The translations under genes and the position numbers were made by a program. A stretch of DNA of 22,324 nt from the NCBI GenBank assembly GCA_964617665.1, contig CAZUAH010000210.1:1-22324 (forward strand), given 5' to 3'. Shown in pieces: positions 7,806 through 15,474 of the stretch. Under the pieces are notes generated by a model. It did not search any database. It was not told the DNA's origin and worked only from the letters and a program-made list of their open reading frames with translations. Source of the stretch: JADHUC01 sp964617665 (GTDB lineage: Bacteria; Planctomycetota; Planctomycetia; Pirellulales; Pirellulaceae). Position 1 is the stretch's first letter, and every line of letters starts with the position of its first letter.

Positions 7806-9965
7806 TCACGCCGCTTGTCGAACGGCTGAATGTGAATTGGCTGCGGTCTCCTTCTGAAAGACCGCGTGTAGCCGATAGGGATACTGAAGAGAACCGTGGA
7901 ACTTGACCGTCAAGCCGTGTTTCCGCGCCAAACCAGCCAATTCGCGTTCGTTGTACCAGCGGCCGATACGGCCGGCAAACACCTGCTTCATAGTCGCCTT
8001 CACAAATCGAAGCAAACCCGGTCCCCGGTGCCCCATCAAATACCCCCAACGAAACGACGCTCGTGCCGACTTCCAGGGAATGGCGGCATGGACCAAACGG
8101 CCGTCAGACGCAAGCATGTTGCGCGCACGCCGCAAATGTTCGTCCAACATCGACAACCGAAAGTATTGGACGACACCGCTGGAGAAGATCAGATCGTATT
8201 GCTGATCGTCCTCATAGCTTTGTCCCTCATGAACGGCCAGTGAGACCTCCGGCCGTTTCTTCTCGAACTTCGCGATCATGACCGACGACAGATCCACGCC
8301 TCGGTATTGTTTTGCGTGGTGGAAACCCAAGTGCTCATACAGAGCCCCGTCGCCACAGCCGATTTCCAGCACACGAGCACCTCTCGCATTGTCGAACAAC
8401 AGCGACAACTCTCTGGCGTACGAGGCGTAGAACTCCTCGGTGTCGCGCGCATGCAAGGGAGCAGACTGGGAATCCCAGAACTTTTCCCAGCCACTCGTAG
8501 AGGGGCGCATCTGATTTCTCCTTGTCCAGTGAAAAGCAACGACGATTTGGAGTATGAGAGTCAAGATCATCGCTGCCCCAAGAGAATAGAAAGGCGGCAG
8601 ATTAGCGCTGCAGATGATGCAAAGAGCCCAAGCTGCAGTTCCCAGGAACAGCAAACTGGCCAAAGGCGAAAGTAGACCACGCAGCGAGAATCCGGCAATC
8701 CGAAACGCGATCATCAGCCAAAGAGCGTTGTACGCCACGGTCGCGACACAGTATGCGCCGACAGCGGAACGTGGAGACCCCCATTCAAGAAACGCCACAA
8801 ACAAAGCGACCGAACAGACGTTGTAGCCGGTCTGGAGGGCCACCGAGAGCCGCTGACGCCCGGTCACATCAAAGACCTTGTTCAGCCACGAGGTCAATAG
8901 CATCAGGAAGGCGGGCGCGGCCAGGTAGGCCGCAAACGGGCCAGCCTCCCTCCAGCCGTTTCCCAGAACGACGGCGAGAATGTCGGATGCAAAGCAACCG
9001 AGCAGGACGAACAGCGGCGCCGCGCCGATGATCATTAGTGACAAGACGCGTAGAACAAATGGCTGAAGCGAACCGCCCTTCAACTCCCTCGCCATTTTTG
9101 GATAGAAGACCTGATTCAACGCGGTGGATATGAAGAGGATCGGTATGAACGTCAGTTGCATCGCCATCGCAAACTGTCCAACCACGTATGACGAAGCATG
9201 GATGGCGAGCAAGATATACAGCAACCGAGTGCTGAATTGAGCGATCACTCCATAGGGGGCAACGAAGAGCGGATAGTTGCGATACTGCGCAGCCGCCTGG
9301 AGAATCTTCGGCCAACGGAGACCGTTCCACAGGACGGCCCGATCGTGGCAAAGCACGTATGCCATCAACGTCGCCGCAACCAGTAGTTGGCCGATGGCCG
9401 TACCTGCAATCAGATGGAAAACGTCGCCACGTGATAGAATCGCTGCGGTGATGGGGATGGAGACGATGGCTAGTGATCGTAGAATTCGCGACGGCGCCAA
9501 AATCTTGAACGCTTTGCGGCGCGTTAGCCAAAAGGCGCAGGCTTGCTCGAGGCCGTATGCCAATGCAAGAACCGGAACCAGCCACAGGATGCCGCTCAGC
9601 CGGAGATCTCCCATCAACCGGGCGATTGGCTCTGCGAAGATAACCGCGGGTACGGTCCATAGCAGCGACATCAGCACCGACGACCAAACGCATACCCAGA
9701 ATAGGTTTGACGCTCTATGCTCCTCGTTCGGCAGCACAATGGCAACTTCGTAACGCCAACTGACGACCGCCGGTAGGATGACCAACAGGCTAACAAAGAG
9801 CTGCCATACTCCGATTTCGCCAGGACCGTAGAGACGCGCGATGACCGGCATGGCGATCAATATCAAAGCGCGCGCCGCGACGCCCCCGGAGAGCACAATC
9901 ATAAAATGGCGCGCGAACTCCCCATGCGGCAGCAACCGACGTCCCATTTGGTTCAAGCTTTGCAT
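7806..9965 (-). CDS. Wzx-type flippase fused to a SAM methyltransferase
   Basis: One uninterrupted 719-residue frame contains two proteins. Residues 1 to about 475 form a polysaccharide flippase of the MOP superfamily (Wzx), with an amphipathic start, GGVAARALILIAMPVIARLY and some 12-14 hydrophobic segments; it moves lipid-linked repeats to the periplasmic face. Residues 486-719 are a class I SAM methyltransferase: VLEIGCGDG (532-540), GVDLSS with acidic Asp558, and FSSGVVQYF. Met486 is preceded by a perfect AAGGAG seven bases ahead, so the methyltransferase may also be made alone. ATG at 9965 lies 6 bases after the sulfotransferase 2 stop and has no clear Shine-Dalgarno. The protein ends AVRQAA. 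The methyl acceptor is unknown; a sugar of the repeat unit is the simplest guess. A lost stop codon between former neighbours is likely; an assembly error cannot be excluded. Confidence 0.88.
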   Translation of the reverse strand: MQSLNQMGRRLLPHGEFARHFMIVLSGGVAARALILIAMPVIARLYGPGEIGVWQLFVSLLVILPAVVSWRYEVAIVLPNEEHRASNLFWVCVWSSVLMSLLWTVPAVIFAEPIARLMGDLRLSGILWLVPVLALAYGLEQACAFWLTRRKAFKILAPSRILRSLAIVSIPITAAILSRGDVFHLIAGTAIGQLLVAATLMAYVLCHDRAVLWNGLRWPKILQAAAQYRNYPLFVAPYGVIAQFSTRLLYILLAIHASSYVVGQFAMAMQLTFIPILFISTALNQVFYPKMARELKGGSLQPFVLRVLSLMIIGAAPLFVLLGCFASDILAVVLGNGWREAGPFAAYLAAPAFLMLLTSWLNKVFDVTGRQRLSVALQTGYNVCSVALFVAFLEWGSPRSAVGAYCVATVAYNALWLMIAFRIAGFSLRGLLSPLASLLFLGTAAWALCIICSANLPPFYSLGAAMILTLILQIVVAFHWTRRNQMRPSTSGWEKFWDSQSAPLHARDTEEFYASYARELSLLFDNARGARVLEIGCGDGALYEHLGFHHAKQYRGVDLSSVMIAKFEKKRPEVSLAVHEGQSYEDDQQYDLIFSSGVVQYFRLSMLDEHLRRARNMLASDGRLVHAAIPWKSARASFRWGYLMGHRGPGLLRFVKATMKQVFAGRIGRWYNERELAGLARKHGLTVKFHGSLQYPYRLHAVFQKETAANSHSAVRQAA
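8510..8523 (-). promoter_or_regulatory. Internal ribosome binding site and ATG inside the flippase-methyltransferase fusion
   Basis: On the minus strand AAGGAG (8523-8518), a seven-base spacer and ATG (8510-8508) lie exactly at the start of the methyltransferase domain. The product from this ATG would be 234 residues beginning MRPSTSGWEKFWDSQS. The Shine-Dalgarno is better than that of the full-length start at 9965. Confidence 0.55.
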
Positions 9966-9971
9966 AGGTAA

Positions 9972-10871
9972 TCAGGCGCACCGGAGCCGCGACACAGGAC
10001 GAACGCGCTGGCGAACCGCCTCCAGATTCCAAAAAGGCTCGTCATGCCCCAGCATTTGCCGGAGACGTTCGATGTCCGGCTTCAACTGATCAATGATGAA
10101 ATCGACCGTTTCCGGCGACGGCGGGTCAGGCCGAGACGGGGCTTTAGGCAGCAGCACCGAGCGAATCCTGTCACGCAACCGCAACGGAAACAACGGCCTG
10201 ATAATTCGCCGATACGCGGCGGTCGAAGTCATGACCGACCAAAACGTGTTCAGCACGGGCTTGCCGTCGCTTTGGTTGTGGATCCTCTCCGGATCGATGC
10301 CGTCTACAGTCGGGTGCACTCCGAGGAACTCGCACAGCTCTTTGAGCTGTTGGCGACGATCGGAGACATAGTCCTCAAAACGAATAACGTGTACGGCTTC
10401 GCGGCCGAAGCTGTCCAACCAGGGTTCAAGTTGCATCGCATAGCGGCTGTATGCGATCAAAGCCGGAAACTCGCGGACGCATCGGTCAATATCGCGTGGC
10501 ATCCGCTCCGCGCCTCGCCGCACGCTCATGTGGTAGTGATGGCTGATCAGCCGGCGGAGCGGCTCGCGAACGATGTACACGATCTTTGTACCTTGGGGCA
10601 ACAGGTTGCGTGCCCTCTGGACGACGCCAGGATAGGTGGGCAACATGCTGTAACAAGTTGAAACGTCGCCGCAGAGCTGTGACGAACGAGCAGCGTGGAA
10701 GTAGTTGGCATACTCGCGCGGCGAAACATCGTGTACCAGCGGATTCAGATCCTTGTCCGGCAGAAATAGTGACGGATTTCGCAGCATGTCGTGATACAGC
10801 GTGTTCGTACCCGACTTCATTGCGCCGATCACTAGGAAATTCGGTAGTCTCATTTGCGATTGTCTCGACAT
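9972..10871 (-). CDS. Sulfotransferase 2 (heparan N-sulfotransferase-like group)
   Basis: The 299 residues match the Sulfotransfer_1 domain of the group that includes heparan sulfate sulfotransferases: VIGAMKSGTNTLY (14-26, Lys19 in the PAPS loop), VYIVREPLRRLISHHYHM (98-115, Arg102 and Ser110 for the 3'-phosphate), then VIRFEDYVSDRRQQLKELCEFLG. The motif 'MKSGT...REP' sets it apart from sulfotransferases 1 and 3. ATG at 10871 has GCGGGA just upstream; Met7 is an alternative start. It is 9 bases after the small ORF and 6 bases before the flippase fusion, so it is clearly within the operon. It ends SRLRCA, a looser form of the cluster tail with Cys in place of the first Ala. Confidence 0.92.
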   Translation of the reverse strand: MSRQSQMRLPNFLVIGAMKSGTNTLYHDMLRNPSLFLPDKDLNPLVHDVSPREYANYFHAARSSQLCGDVSTCYSMLPTYPGVVQRARNLLPQGTKIVYIVREPLRRLISHHYHMSVRRGAERMPRDIDRCVREFPALIAYSRYAMQLEPWLDSFGREAVHVIRFEDYVSDRRQQLKELCEFLGVHPTVDGIDPERIHNQSDGKPVLNTFWSVMTSTAAYRRIIRPLFPLRLRDRIRSVLLPKAPSRPDPPSPETVDFIIDQLKPDIERLRQMLGHDEPFWNLEAVRQRVRPVSRLRCA

Positions 10872-10880
10872 GTCGTCCCG

Positions 10881-11024
10881 CTACGCGGCAAACTTGTACT
10901 TCTTGAGCGCCCACTGCTTGTTGAAACGGACCGTCTGCTGCTCGTCTGCCCACAGCCATGGAGATAGGTTGTCCTGAACGAACTCCGCTACGGTCTGGCG
11001 GTAAAATCTCTCACGCGTATCCAT
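10881..11024 (-). CDS. Small 47-residue ORF of unknown function carrying the cluster tail
   Basis: This short frame begins MDTRERFYRQTVAEFVQDNL and ends KKYKFAA. No family is recognised. It is rich in aromatic and charged residues (PWLWADEQQ in the middle) with no membrane helix or signal peptide. The frame can be extended to a TTG at 11195 (104 residues), but the extra part is Arg-rich, overlaps a GC hairpin and does not look coding, so ATG at 11024 is preferred; its ribosome binding site (GGGCG) is poor. It lies 9 bases before sulfotransferase 2 and 214 bases after the fused aminotransferase gene. It could be a real small protein or the last piece of a deleted gene. The KFAA end, matching the tail of neighbours, supports real coding. 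Confidence 0.5.
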   Translation of the reverse strand: MDTRERFYRQTVAEFVQDNLSPWLWADEQQTVRFNKQWALKKYKFAA

Positions 11025-11123
11025 GGTTCGCCCATTATTGATGTCCGTGCCAGTGCCTCGTTTGGACAGCGCCAAGTCGAGGTACGATAGCGTATGTTGG
11101 GCCTCAGGAATACATCGTTTAGT

Positions 11124-11175
11124 GGCAAGCCGAAGGCGCCTGCGCCCCGGCCCATGCCGTCGCCCTCGGCTTGGC
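11124..11175 (-). other. GC-rich hairpin in the 214-base gap after the fused aminotransferase
   Basis: On the minus strand GCCAAGCCGAGGGCG (11175-11161) pairs with CGCCTTCGGCTTGCC (11138-11124): a 15-position stem with one mismatch and one G-U pair, closing a 22-base GC-rich loop. No T-run follows (ACTAAACGATG), so it is not a classic intrinsic terminator. It could stabilise the upstream mRNA 3' end or be a REP-like element. Other copies would have to be sought outside the window. Confidence 0.45.
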
Positions 11176-11238
11176 GTTAAGCGGATGGCTGGCAACGACT
11201 TAAGCGTGCTAGCTTCATGCCAAGACGGCGTTTTCCGA

Positions 11239-13197
11239 TTAGGCAGCTCGGCGAATTGCGGGCGACCAAGCAGCCGACTCGCTAGCTTGGGCCATGATCT
11301 GATTGATCGCAGACACCATGCGCTGCATGTGGTTGTCTGTTAGCGTGGGATGTACGAGAAACGCTAGGCTTGTCTCTCCCAAATCCCTAGCTACAGGCAG
11401 ACGTTTCCGCGGTCGCCAATCGTGCGGAATTGCCTCTTCCAGGTAAATCTCACTGCAGCTTCCGCTGAAGCATGGGATCCCGTTTTCGCGCAGCTCATGC
11501 AAGATGCGGTCGCGGCTCCACCCGCTTGCCAGAAGCTGCGGTCGTACGAAGGTATAGAAGCGGTAGTATGCGGGTCTGACGTCGTCGGGCGGTAGCGGTG
11601 TCCTCAGGCAAGCGAATTCGGCGCACGCTTCGTTGAGACGTGACGCATTCTCGCGTCGGTTCTCTACCCAACCGGGTAACTGCTGCAAAGCGACGCGGCC
11701 GATCGCGGACTGCATTTCCGTCATGCGAAGGTTCGTGCCGGCGCTTTCGTGCAACCAGCGGAATTGGGTCGACGGCGTTTGCCGTTGGTAGAAAGCGTCC
11801 GGCGTCTTGCCATGGTCTTTGTAGCGCCATGCGCGGTCCCACAAATCCGTGTTATTGGTGACCAACATGCCGCCTTCGCCGCCGGTTGAGAGATTCTTGT
11901 CCTGGCAGAATGAGTAGGTGCCAATGTCGCCGATCGATCCGACCGGACGTCCTCCATATTCCGCGCCATGGGCCTGGGCACAGTCTTCGATCACTGCGAG
12001 CCCGTGGCGCTCGGCAAAGTCCACGATGGGGGCCATGTCGCACGGCCAGCCGCCCAAGTGTACGACGATGATCGCTTTGGTCCGCGGAGTCAGCGCGGAT
12101 TCAATGGTTTCTTTGCAAAGCCCTTGTGTTGTGTGGTCGACGTCGGCAAACACGGGTCTTGCCCCACGATTGACCACACAACTGGCGGTGGCGATGAATG
12201 TTCGACTTGGGACAATCACTTCGTCGCCGGGACCAATGCCAAGTGCGAACAAGGCCGTTTCCAGGGCGACGGTCCCGTTAGCCAGCGCAATGGCATGACG
12301 GCAGCTGGTGAAAGCCGCAAACTCCTCTTCAAACCGCCGGCCCTTGTCGCCCGTCCAGTAGTTCACTTGGCCTGATTCGAGCACGCGGGTCACGGCAGCG
12401 ATTTGCTGGTCGTCGAAGAATGGCCACATGGCGAAACGGGGCGTGGATGGCGATGCCGGTTCAGACCATTCGTCGTCCATCTCCGGTGTTACATTCGCGC
12501 GGCCGGTGAGCACCAAACACGCAGTCTTTCCCAAAATGCACATGTCGCGCCAAAGGCTGCAATCGTCAATGTAGGCGAGATCGTACTCAATTCGCCGGGG
12601 CCACGATATGCCTGCGTCGCCGTTGATTTGCGCGAGACCGGTGATCCCCGGTTTGACGTGCCATCGCTGACGCTGCTGATTGGTCATTCGCTCATAGTCG
12701 TTGGCCGTCGTTGGCCGGGGGCCGACCAACGACATGGTGCCGTTCACGACATTAAGAAGCTGGGGCAGTTCGTCGATTTTCCATTTGCGCAGGAAGCCAC
12801 CACCAAAGAAGATCCGCGAGTCGCTGCGTGTAGTGACCGTGCTGTCCGAGTCCCCCGGCCGGCGAACGTGCATCGTGCGGAATTTGAAAATGCGAAACGG
12901 CCGACCGCCGTGACCGATCCGCTCCTGCGTGAAGAGGATCGGTCCGCGCGAACACAGCTTGATCAGGATCGCCGCGAACAAGAAGATCGGCGAAGCCAGC
13001 ACAAGCAGCAGGATGCCCGATGTGCGGTCGAATAGCTTTTTCATGATGCGCTGGTGTGTTGACATTGTAATCGGTGCGTCGAGCAAGGTTTTATCGGGCT
13101 GTGTCATCCTCATGCTGCGTGGCGTCGCGGCTATGATTCGCTGGTGTGTTGACATTATTATTGTTGTTTCGAGTGGATCTCTATCGGGCTGTCTCAT
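11239..13197 (-). CDS. Fused initiating phosphoglycosyltransferase and DegT/DnrJ/EryC1 aminotransferase
   Basis: The 652 residues join two enzymes. About residues 52-235 are a small monotopic phosphoglycosyltransferase (Bac_transf, PglC/WcaJ catalytic type) that starts the repeat on undecaprenyl phosphate: KKLFDRTSGILLLVLASP with its membrane hairpin, GPILFTQERIG, FRIFKFRTM, the catalytic Asp142-Glu143 in KIDELPQLL, and LVGPRP. Residues 257-645 are a PLP-dependent sugar aminotransferase with EDCAQAHGA, the Schiff-base Lys434 in CQDKNLSTGGEGG, and GETSLAFLVHPTL. The likely logic is that the aminotransferase makes the amino sugar the first domain uses. ATG at 13197 overlaps the sulfotransferase 3 stop (ATGA). 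Residues 1-30 and 31-60 are a tandem repeat (MSTHQRI at 15-21 and 45-51), so translation could also start at inner Met codons. There is no internal Shine-Dalgarno at the domain junction. It ends AIRRAA. Confidence 0.92.
   Translation of the reverse strand: MRQPDRDPLETTIIMSTHQRIIAATPRSMRMTQPDKTLLDAPITMSTHQRIMKKLFDRTSGILLLVLASPIFLFAAILIKLCSRGPILFTQERIGHGGRPFRIFKFRTMHVRRPGDSDSTVTTRSDSRIFFGGGFLRKWKIDELPQLLNVVNGTMSLVGPRPTTANDYERMTNQQRQRWHVKPGITGLAQINGDAGISWPRRIEYDLAYIDDCSLWRDMCILGKTACLVLTGRANVTPEMDDEWSEPASPSTPRFAMWPFFDDQQIAAVTRVLESGQVNYWTGDKGRRFEEEFAAFTSCRHAIALANGTVALETALFALGIGPGDEVIVPSRTFIATASCVVNRGARPVFADVDHTTQGLCKETIESALTPRTKAIIVVHLGGWPCDMAPIVDFAERHGLAVIEDCAQAHGAEYGGRPVGSIGDIGTYSFCQDKNLSTGGEGGMLVTNNTDLWDRAWRYKDHGKTPDAFYQRQTPSTQFRWLHESAGTNLRMTEMQSAIGRVALQQLPGWVENRRENASRLNEACAEFACLRTPLPPDDVRPAYYRFYTFVRPQLLASGWSRDRILHELRENGIPCFSGSCSEIYLEEAIPHDWRPRKRLPVARDLGETSLAFLVHPTLTDNHMQRMVSAINQIMAQASESAAWSPAIRRAA
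13041..13130 (-). repeat. Tandem junction repeat, copy A (inside the fused gene)
   Basis: This 90-base unit matches the adjacent copy B at about 65 of 84 aligned positions, with one 6-base gap. It encodes residues 23-52 of the fused phosphoglycosyltransferase. In another minus-strand frame it reads CGACGCCACGCAGCATGA, giving RRHAA-stop, the same end as sulfotransferase 3. It is therefore a fossil copy of the gene junction. Confidence 0.85.
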
Positions 13198-13214
13198 GCC
13201 GCGTGACGTCGCGA
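13131..13214 (-). repeat. Tandem junction repeat, copy B (end of sulfotransferase 3 and start of the fused gene)
   Basis: This 84-base unit covers the real last codons of sulfotransferase 3 (RRHAA-stop), the overlapping ATG at 13197 and the first 22 codons of the fused gene. It is directly adjacent to copy A. The shared blocks CTGGTGTGTTGACATT and ATCGGGCTGT (plus strand) make the duplication clear. Confidence 0.85.
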
Positions 13215-14096
13215 CGACACCTCATCGGATAGGTAACCGAACGCCGCCAGTTGGCGTTCGACAATTGGTGCGATGCGGTTGACGACACCTTGGGAAAGCC
13301 TCCGCCAGTTGCCGATGCTTTGCGCCGAAACACCGCTGGTCGCCGCTCGCACACGATCAGAATCTCCGTCGATGCATAGAAAATCGAGCAGTCTCGTGAC
13401 TTCCCTTTCAGGTCGTTGCACAAGCTTCTCGTAGCGCAGCTTGATGACGCGATTCGCGTCCATTCGAGCGAAGCTTACGGCCGCCGACTCCACACAATTG
13501 ACCCACTGGGCTGCGCACACCTCTTCGAGCGTACTGGTTGCCAGCTTTTCGCGCATGCCAACAAAGCGTGGGCCCCATGTTGACAGCCGCTTCTGCGACG
13601 AAAACACGCGGTGTGCACGGTGCGCGAAATAGCGCGCACCGTGGTAGGCGATGTCGGACAACGGCACAAACCGCGCCTTTCTAAGCAGGTAGCCAACATC
13701 AAGTGGGGCGGTCCAACGTTTGATTGCGGAAGCCACCACGTCTCGCCCGTCGCGCACTAGAAATATGAACTTCGCCTCGGGAATCACCGCTTCAACAAAT
13801 GGGACACGTAGCGAATTGGCACATGTCTTCTCCACGAGCACACGACAGCCCTCACGCCGCGCACGGCTGTCGAAAGCACGGCGAATGTATCGTTTGACAC
13901 GAGACCGCGCATGGTTAGGCGTGAATTCGTCGTGCGGAATGGTCGAGTTGTAGTGCCGCCAGATATAGTTGATCTCATCACACGGCCAAGTGCTCACTCC
14001 AGGCAACCGCGTCAGCAAATCGCGCAGCATGTTCGTGCCTGAGCGTGGGGCGCCGATGATGATAACCGGTCGACAATCCAATCGATTCGCGTTCAT
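13194..14096 (-). CDS. Sulfotransferase 3
   Basis: This PAPS-dependent sulfotransferase of the Sulfotransfer_3 type has 300 residues from ATG at 14096. The PAPS loop is VIIIGAPRSGTNMLRDLL (11-28), the 3'-phosphate motif is FLVRDGRDVVAS (112-123), and a late LRYEKLVQRPEREVTRLLDFL follows the family pattern. The frame is open to a GTG at 14132 that overlaps the GT4 stop as GTGA. ATG at 14096 is preferred because AGGAG and ATAGGA lie upstream and because family members usually start about 10-15 residues before the loop. The end is ambiguous only at this 12-residue level. Its stop overlaps the start of the fused phosphoglycosyltransferase, implying coupled translation. It ends SSRRHAA. Residues after the 3'-phosphate motif differ enough from sulfotransferases 1 and 2 to suggest another acceptor. 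Confidence 0.9.
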   Translation of the reverse strand: MNANRLDCRPVIIIGAPRSGTNMLRDLLTRLPGVSTWPCDEINYIWRHYNSTIPHDEFTPNHARSRVKRYIRRAFDSRARREGCRVLVEKTCANSLRVPFVEAVIPEAKFIFLVRDGRDVVASAIKRWTAPLDVGYLLRKARFVPLSDIAYHGARYFAHRAHRVFSSQKRLSTWGPRFVGMREKLATSTLEEVCAAQWVNCVESAAVSFARMDANRVIKLRYEKLVQRPEREVTRLLDFLCIDGDSDRVRAATSGVSAQSIGNWRRLSQGVVNRIAPIVERQLAAFGYLSDEVSSRRHAA

Positions 14097-14128
14097 ATTC
14101 CTATCAAGTGGCTCCTGCCGACAAATGA

Positions 14129-15391
14129 TCACGCGGCGTACCGCGAGTAATCATGGGGTGGCGAACAATTCCTATCCGGCATGTCCTGGGCGAGCGACGT
14201 GATTAGTTCAGTCCAGGCCCTCAGCATTCGTTCACGACCGAAAAGTCTGGTACAGGCCATCTCATTCGCCGACCGTCTCTCTGCTGTCCACTGTTCGCGT
14301 TCGCTCCAAGCGGTCCGGATCCCGGCGGCGATCTCTCCCACGGTGAAGTCTCTGGCGACATAACCTAAATGGTGGTCTTCAACGGTCTTGGCCAACTCGC
14401 TGTCGTTTTCGACGACGGCGAGCAAGCGGCAACCGGCTGATAGATACGTCATCAGTTTGCTGGGATAGCTATAGCGGATCATGTCCGGCAGTAGCGATAC
14501 CACGGCCAGGTCCGCCCGCTGCATGACGGCCCAGGCATCGGCGGCTGGCTGATACGGCAAGAACACAATCTGGTTGCCGCACTGATCGCCGGCCAATTCC
14601 TGCATCCTGGGCTTTGCCAACCCCTCGCCCATGAAGACGAATCGAATTTGCGGTTGATCCACCAGGATCTTCGCCGCGTTCACGATCGAGTCCAGTCCTT
14701 GAAACAGACCGAGGTTTCCCGCAAAGAGCACGTAATACACGTTGGGATCGTCGGTCATCTCATCCGGCAATCGACCAGGCCTCTCGGATTCCAAGGGCAG
14801 CGGTGGGTTATTGATCAAAGTGATTTTGTCACGCGGCAGGCCGCGCTCGACCAGGGCGTTCGCCATATCGGTCGATAACGCAACGACCTTGCGGGCGCGC
14901 AAGTAGTTTTTGGTGTCGATTGCCCGTAGCCTGCGATAGAGCCATCCATCTCGGATTCGCCCGACGATCGACGACGCCTCCGGGTGAATATCCATACAAT
15001 GTAGAATGTAGTCTGTGCCGGTGAGGCGTTTGAGGAGCCGCAACGTCAAACCCATGAGTACCGGCGGGTGCACATTTGCGATGATCAGGTCGTTACGGCG
15101 TCCAAGCAACACACAAACGACAGCTCGCGCAAGGAACAATAGCGTATTAACAAGACGCAGCCAAGCCAAACGTTTCCGTTCAGGCAAGAGCCGTAGCCGC
15201 CTGACCGCGACGCCTCCCAAATCCTGCTTCCACGGCTGCTTCGGCGCCTGAACGTCGTTGTAGCTGGGTTGAGCCGTCAACACCGAGACTTCGTGGCCTG
15301 ACGCAGCCAAGTGCTCGAGAATCATGCGCAGGATCTGGGCATAAGGCGTTGCATCGGGCCAGTAGTGGCGATATATGGCTAGGATTTTCAT
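14129..15391 (-). CDS. GT4 glycosyltransferase, WbuB-like
   Basis: The 420 residues start MKILAIYRHYWPDATPYAQI, the hallmark of the WbuB/WcaI-like GT4 group. HCMDIHPEAS, VLFAGNLGLFQGLDSIVNAA and SYPSKLMTYLSAGCRLLAVV follow, the last holding the donor-binding region with the conserved Pro-Ser-Lys. E. coli WbuB transfers N-acetyl-L-fucosamine; here a fucose-type donor is plausible because Gmd and Fcl are in the same cluster, but specificity cannot be read from sequence. An upstream ATG at 15454 would add 21 residues that lack family character. ATG at 15391 is preferred, although its GAAGAAG site is weak. It lies 83 bases after the TPR ligase gene. The stop (GCG TGA) overlaps a possible GTG start of sulfotransferase 3. 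It ends YSRYAA, the cluster tail. Confidence 0.92.
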   Translation of the reverse strand: MKILAIYRHYWPDATPYAQILRMILEHLAASGHEVSVLTAQPSYNDVQAPKQPWKQDLGGVAVRRLRLLPERKRLAWLRLVNTLLFLARAVVCVLLGRRNDLIIANVHPPVLMGLTLRLLKRLTGTDYILHCMDIHPEASSIVGRIRDGWLYRRLRAIDTKNYLRARKVVALSTDMANALVERGLPRDKITLINNPPLPLESERPGRLPDEMTDDPNVYYVLFAGNLGLFQGLDSIVNAAKILVDQPQIRFVFMGEGLAKPRMQELAGDQCGNQIVFLPYQPAADAWAVMQRADLAVVSLLPDMIRYSYPSKLMTYLSAGCRLLAVVENDSELAKTVEDHHLGYVARDFTVGEIAAGIRTAWSEREQWTAERRSANEMACTRLFGRERMLRAWTELITSLAQDMPDRNCSPPHDYSRYAA

Positions 15392-15474
15392 CGTTGATCG
15401 GCTTCTTCTAGCGTCGCATTCATTGTGCAGTGCTAGCGACCGAAAGACAGACATGCCCTGGTTTGCGTGGGCCG

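Noticed and set aside
10044..10661. A 205-codon plus-strand frame opposite sulfotransferase 2
   Set aside because: It is antisense to a well-supported sulfotransferase; no motif and no ribosome binding site were seen.
11025..11195. TTG-started N-terminal extension of the small ORF (104 residues)
   Set aside because: The added part is Arg/Pro-rich, crosses the GC hairpin and has no good start signal.
12403..13035. A 210-codon plus-strand frame opposite the phosphoglycosyltransferase domain
   Set aside because: It mirrors a gene with intact catalytic motifs and shows no domain of its own.
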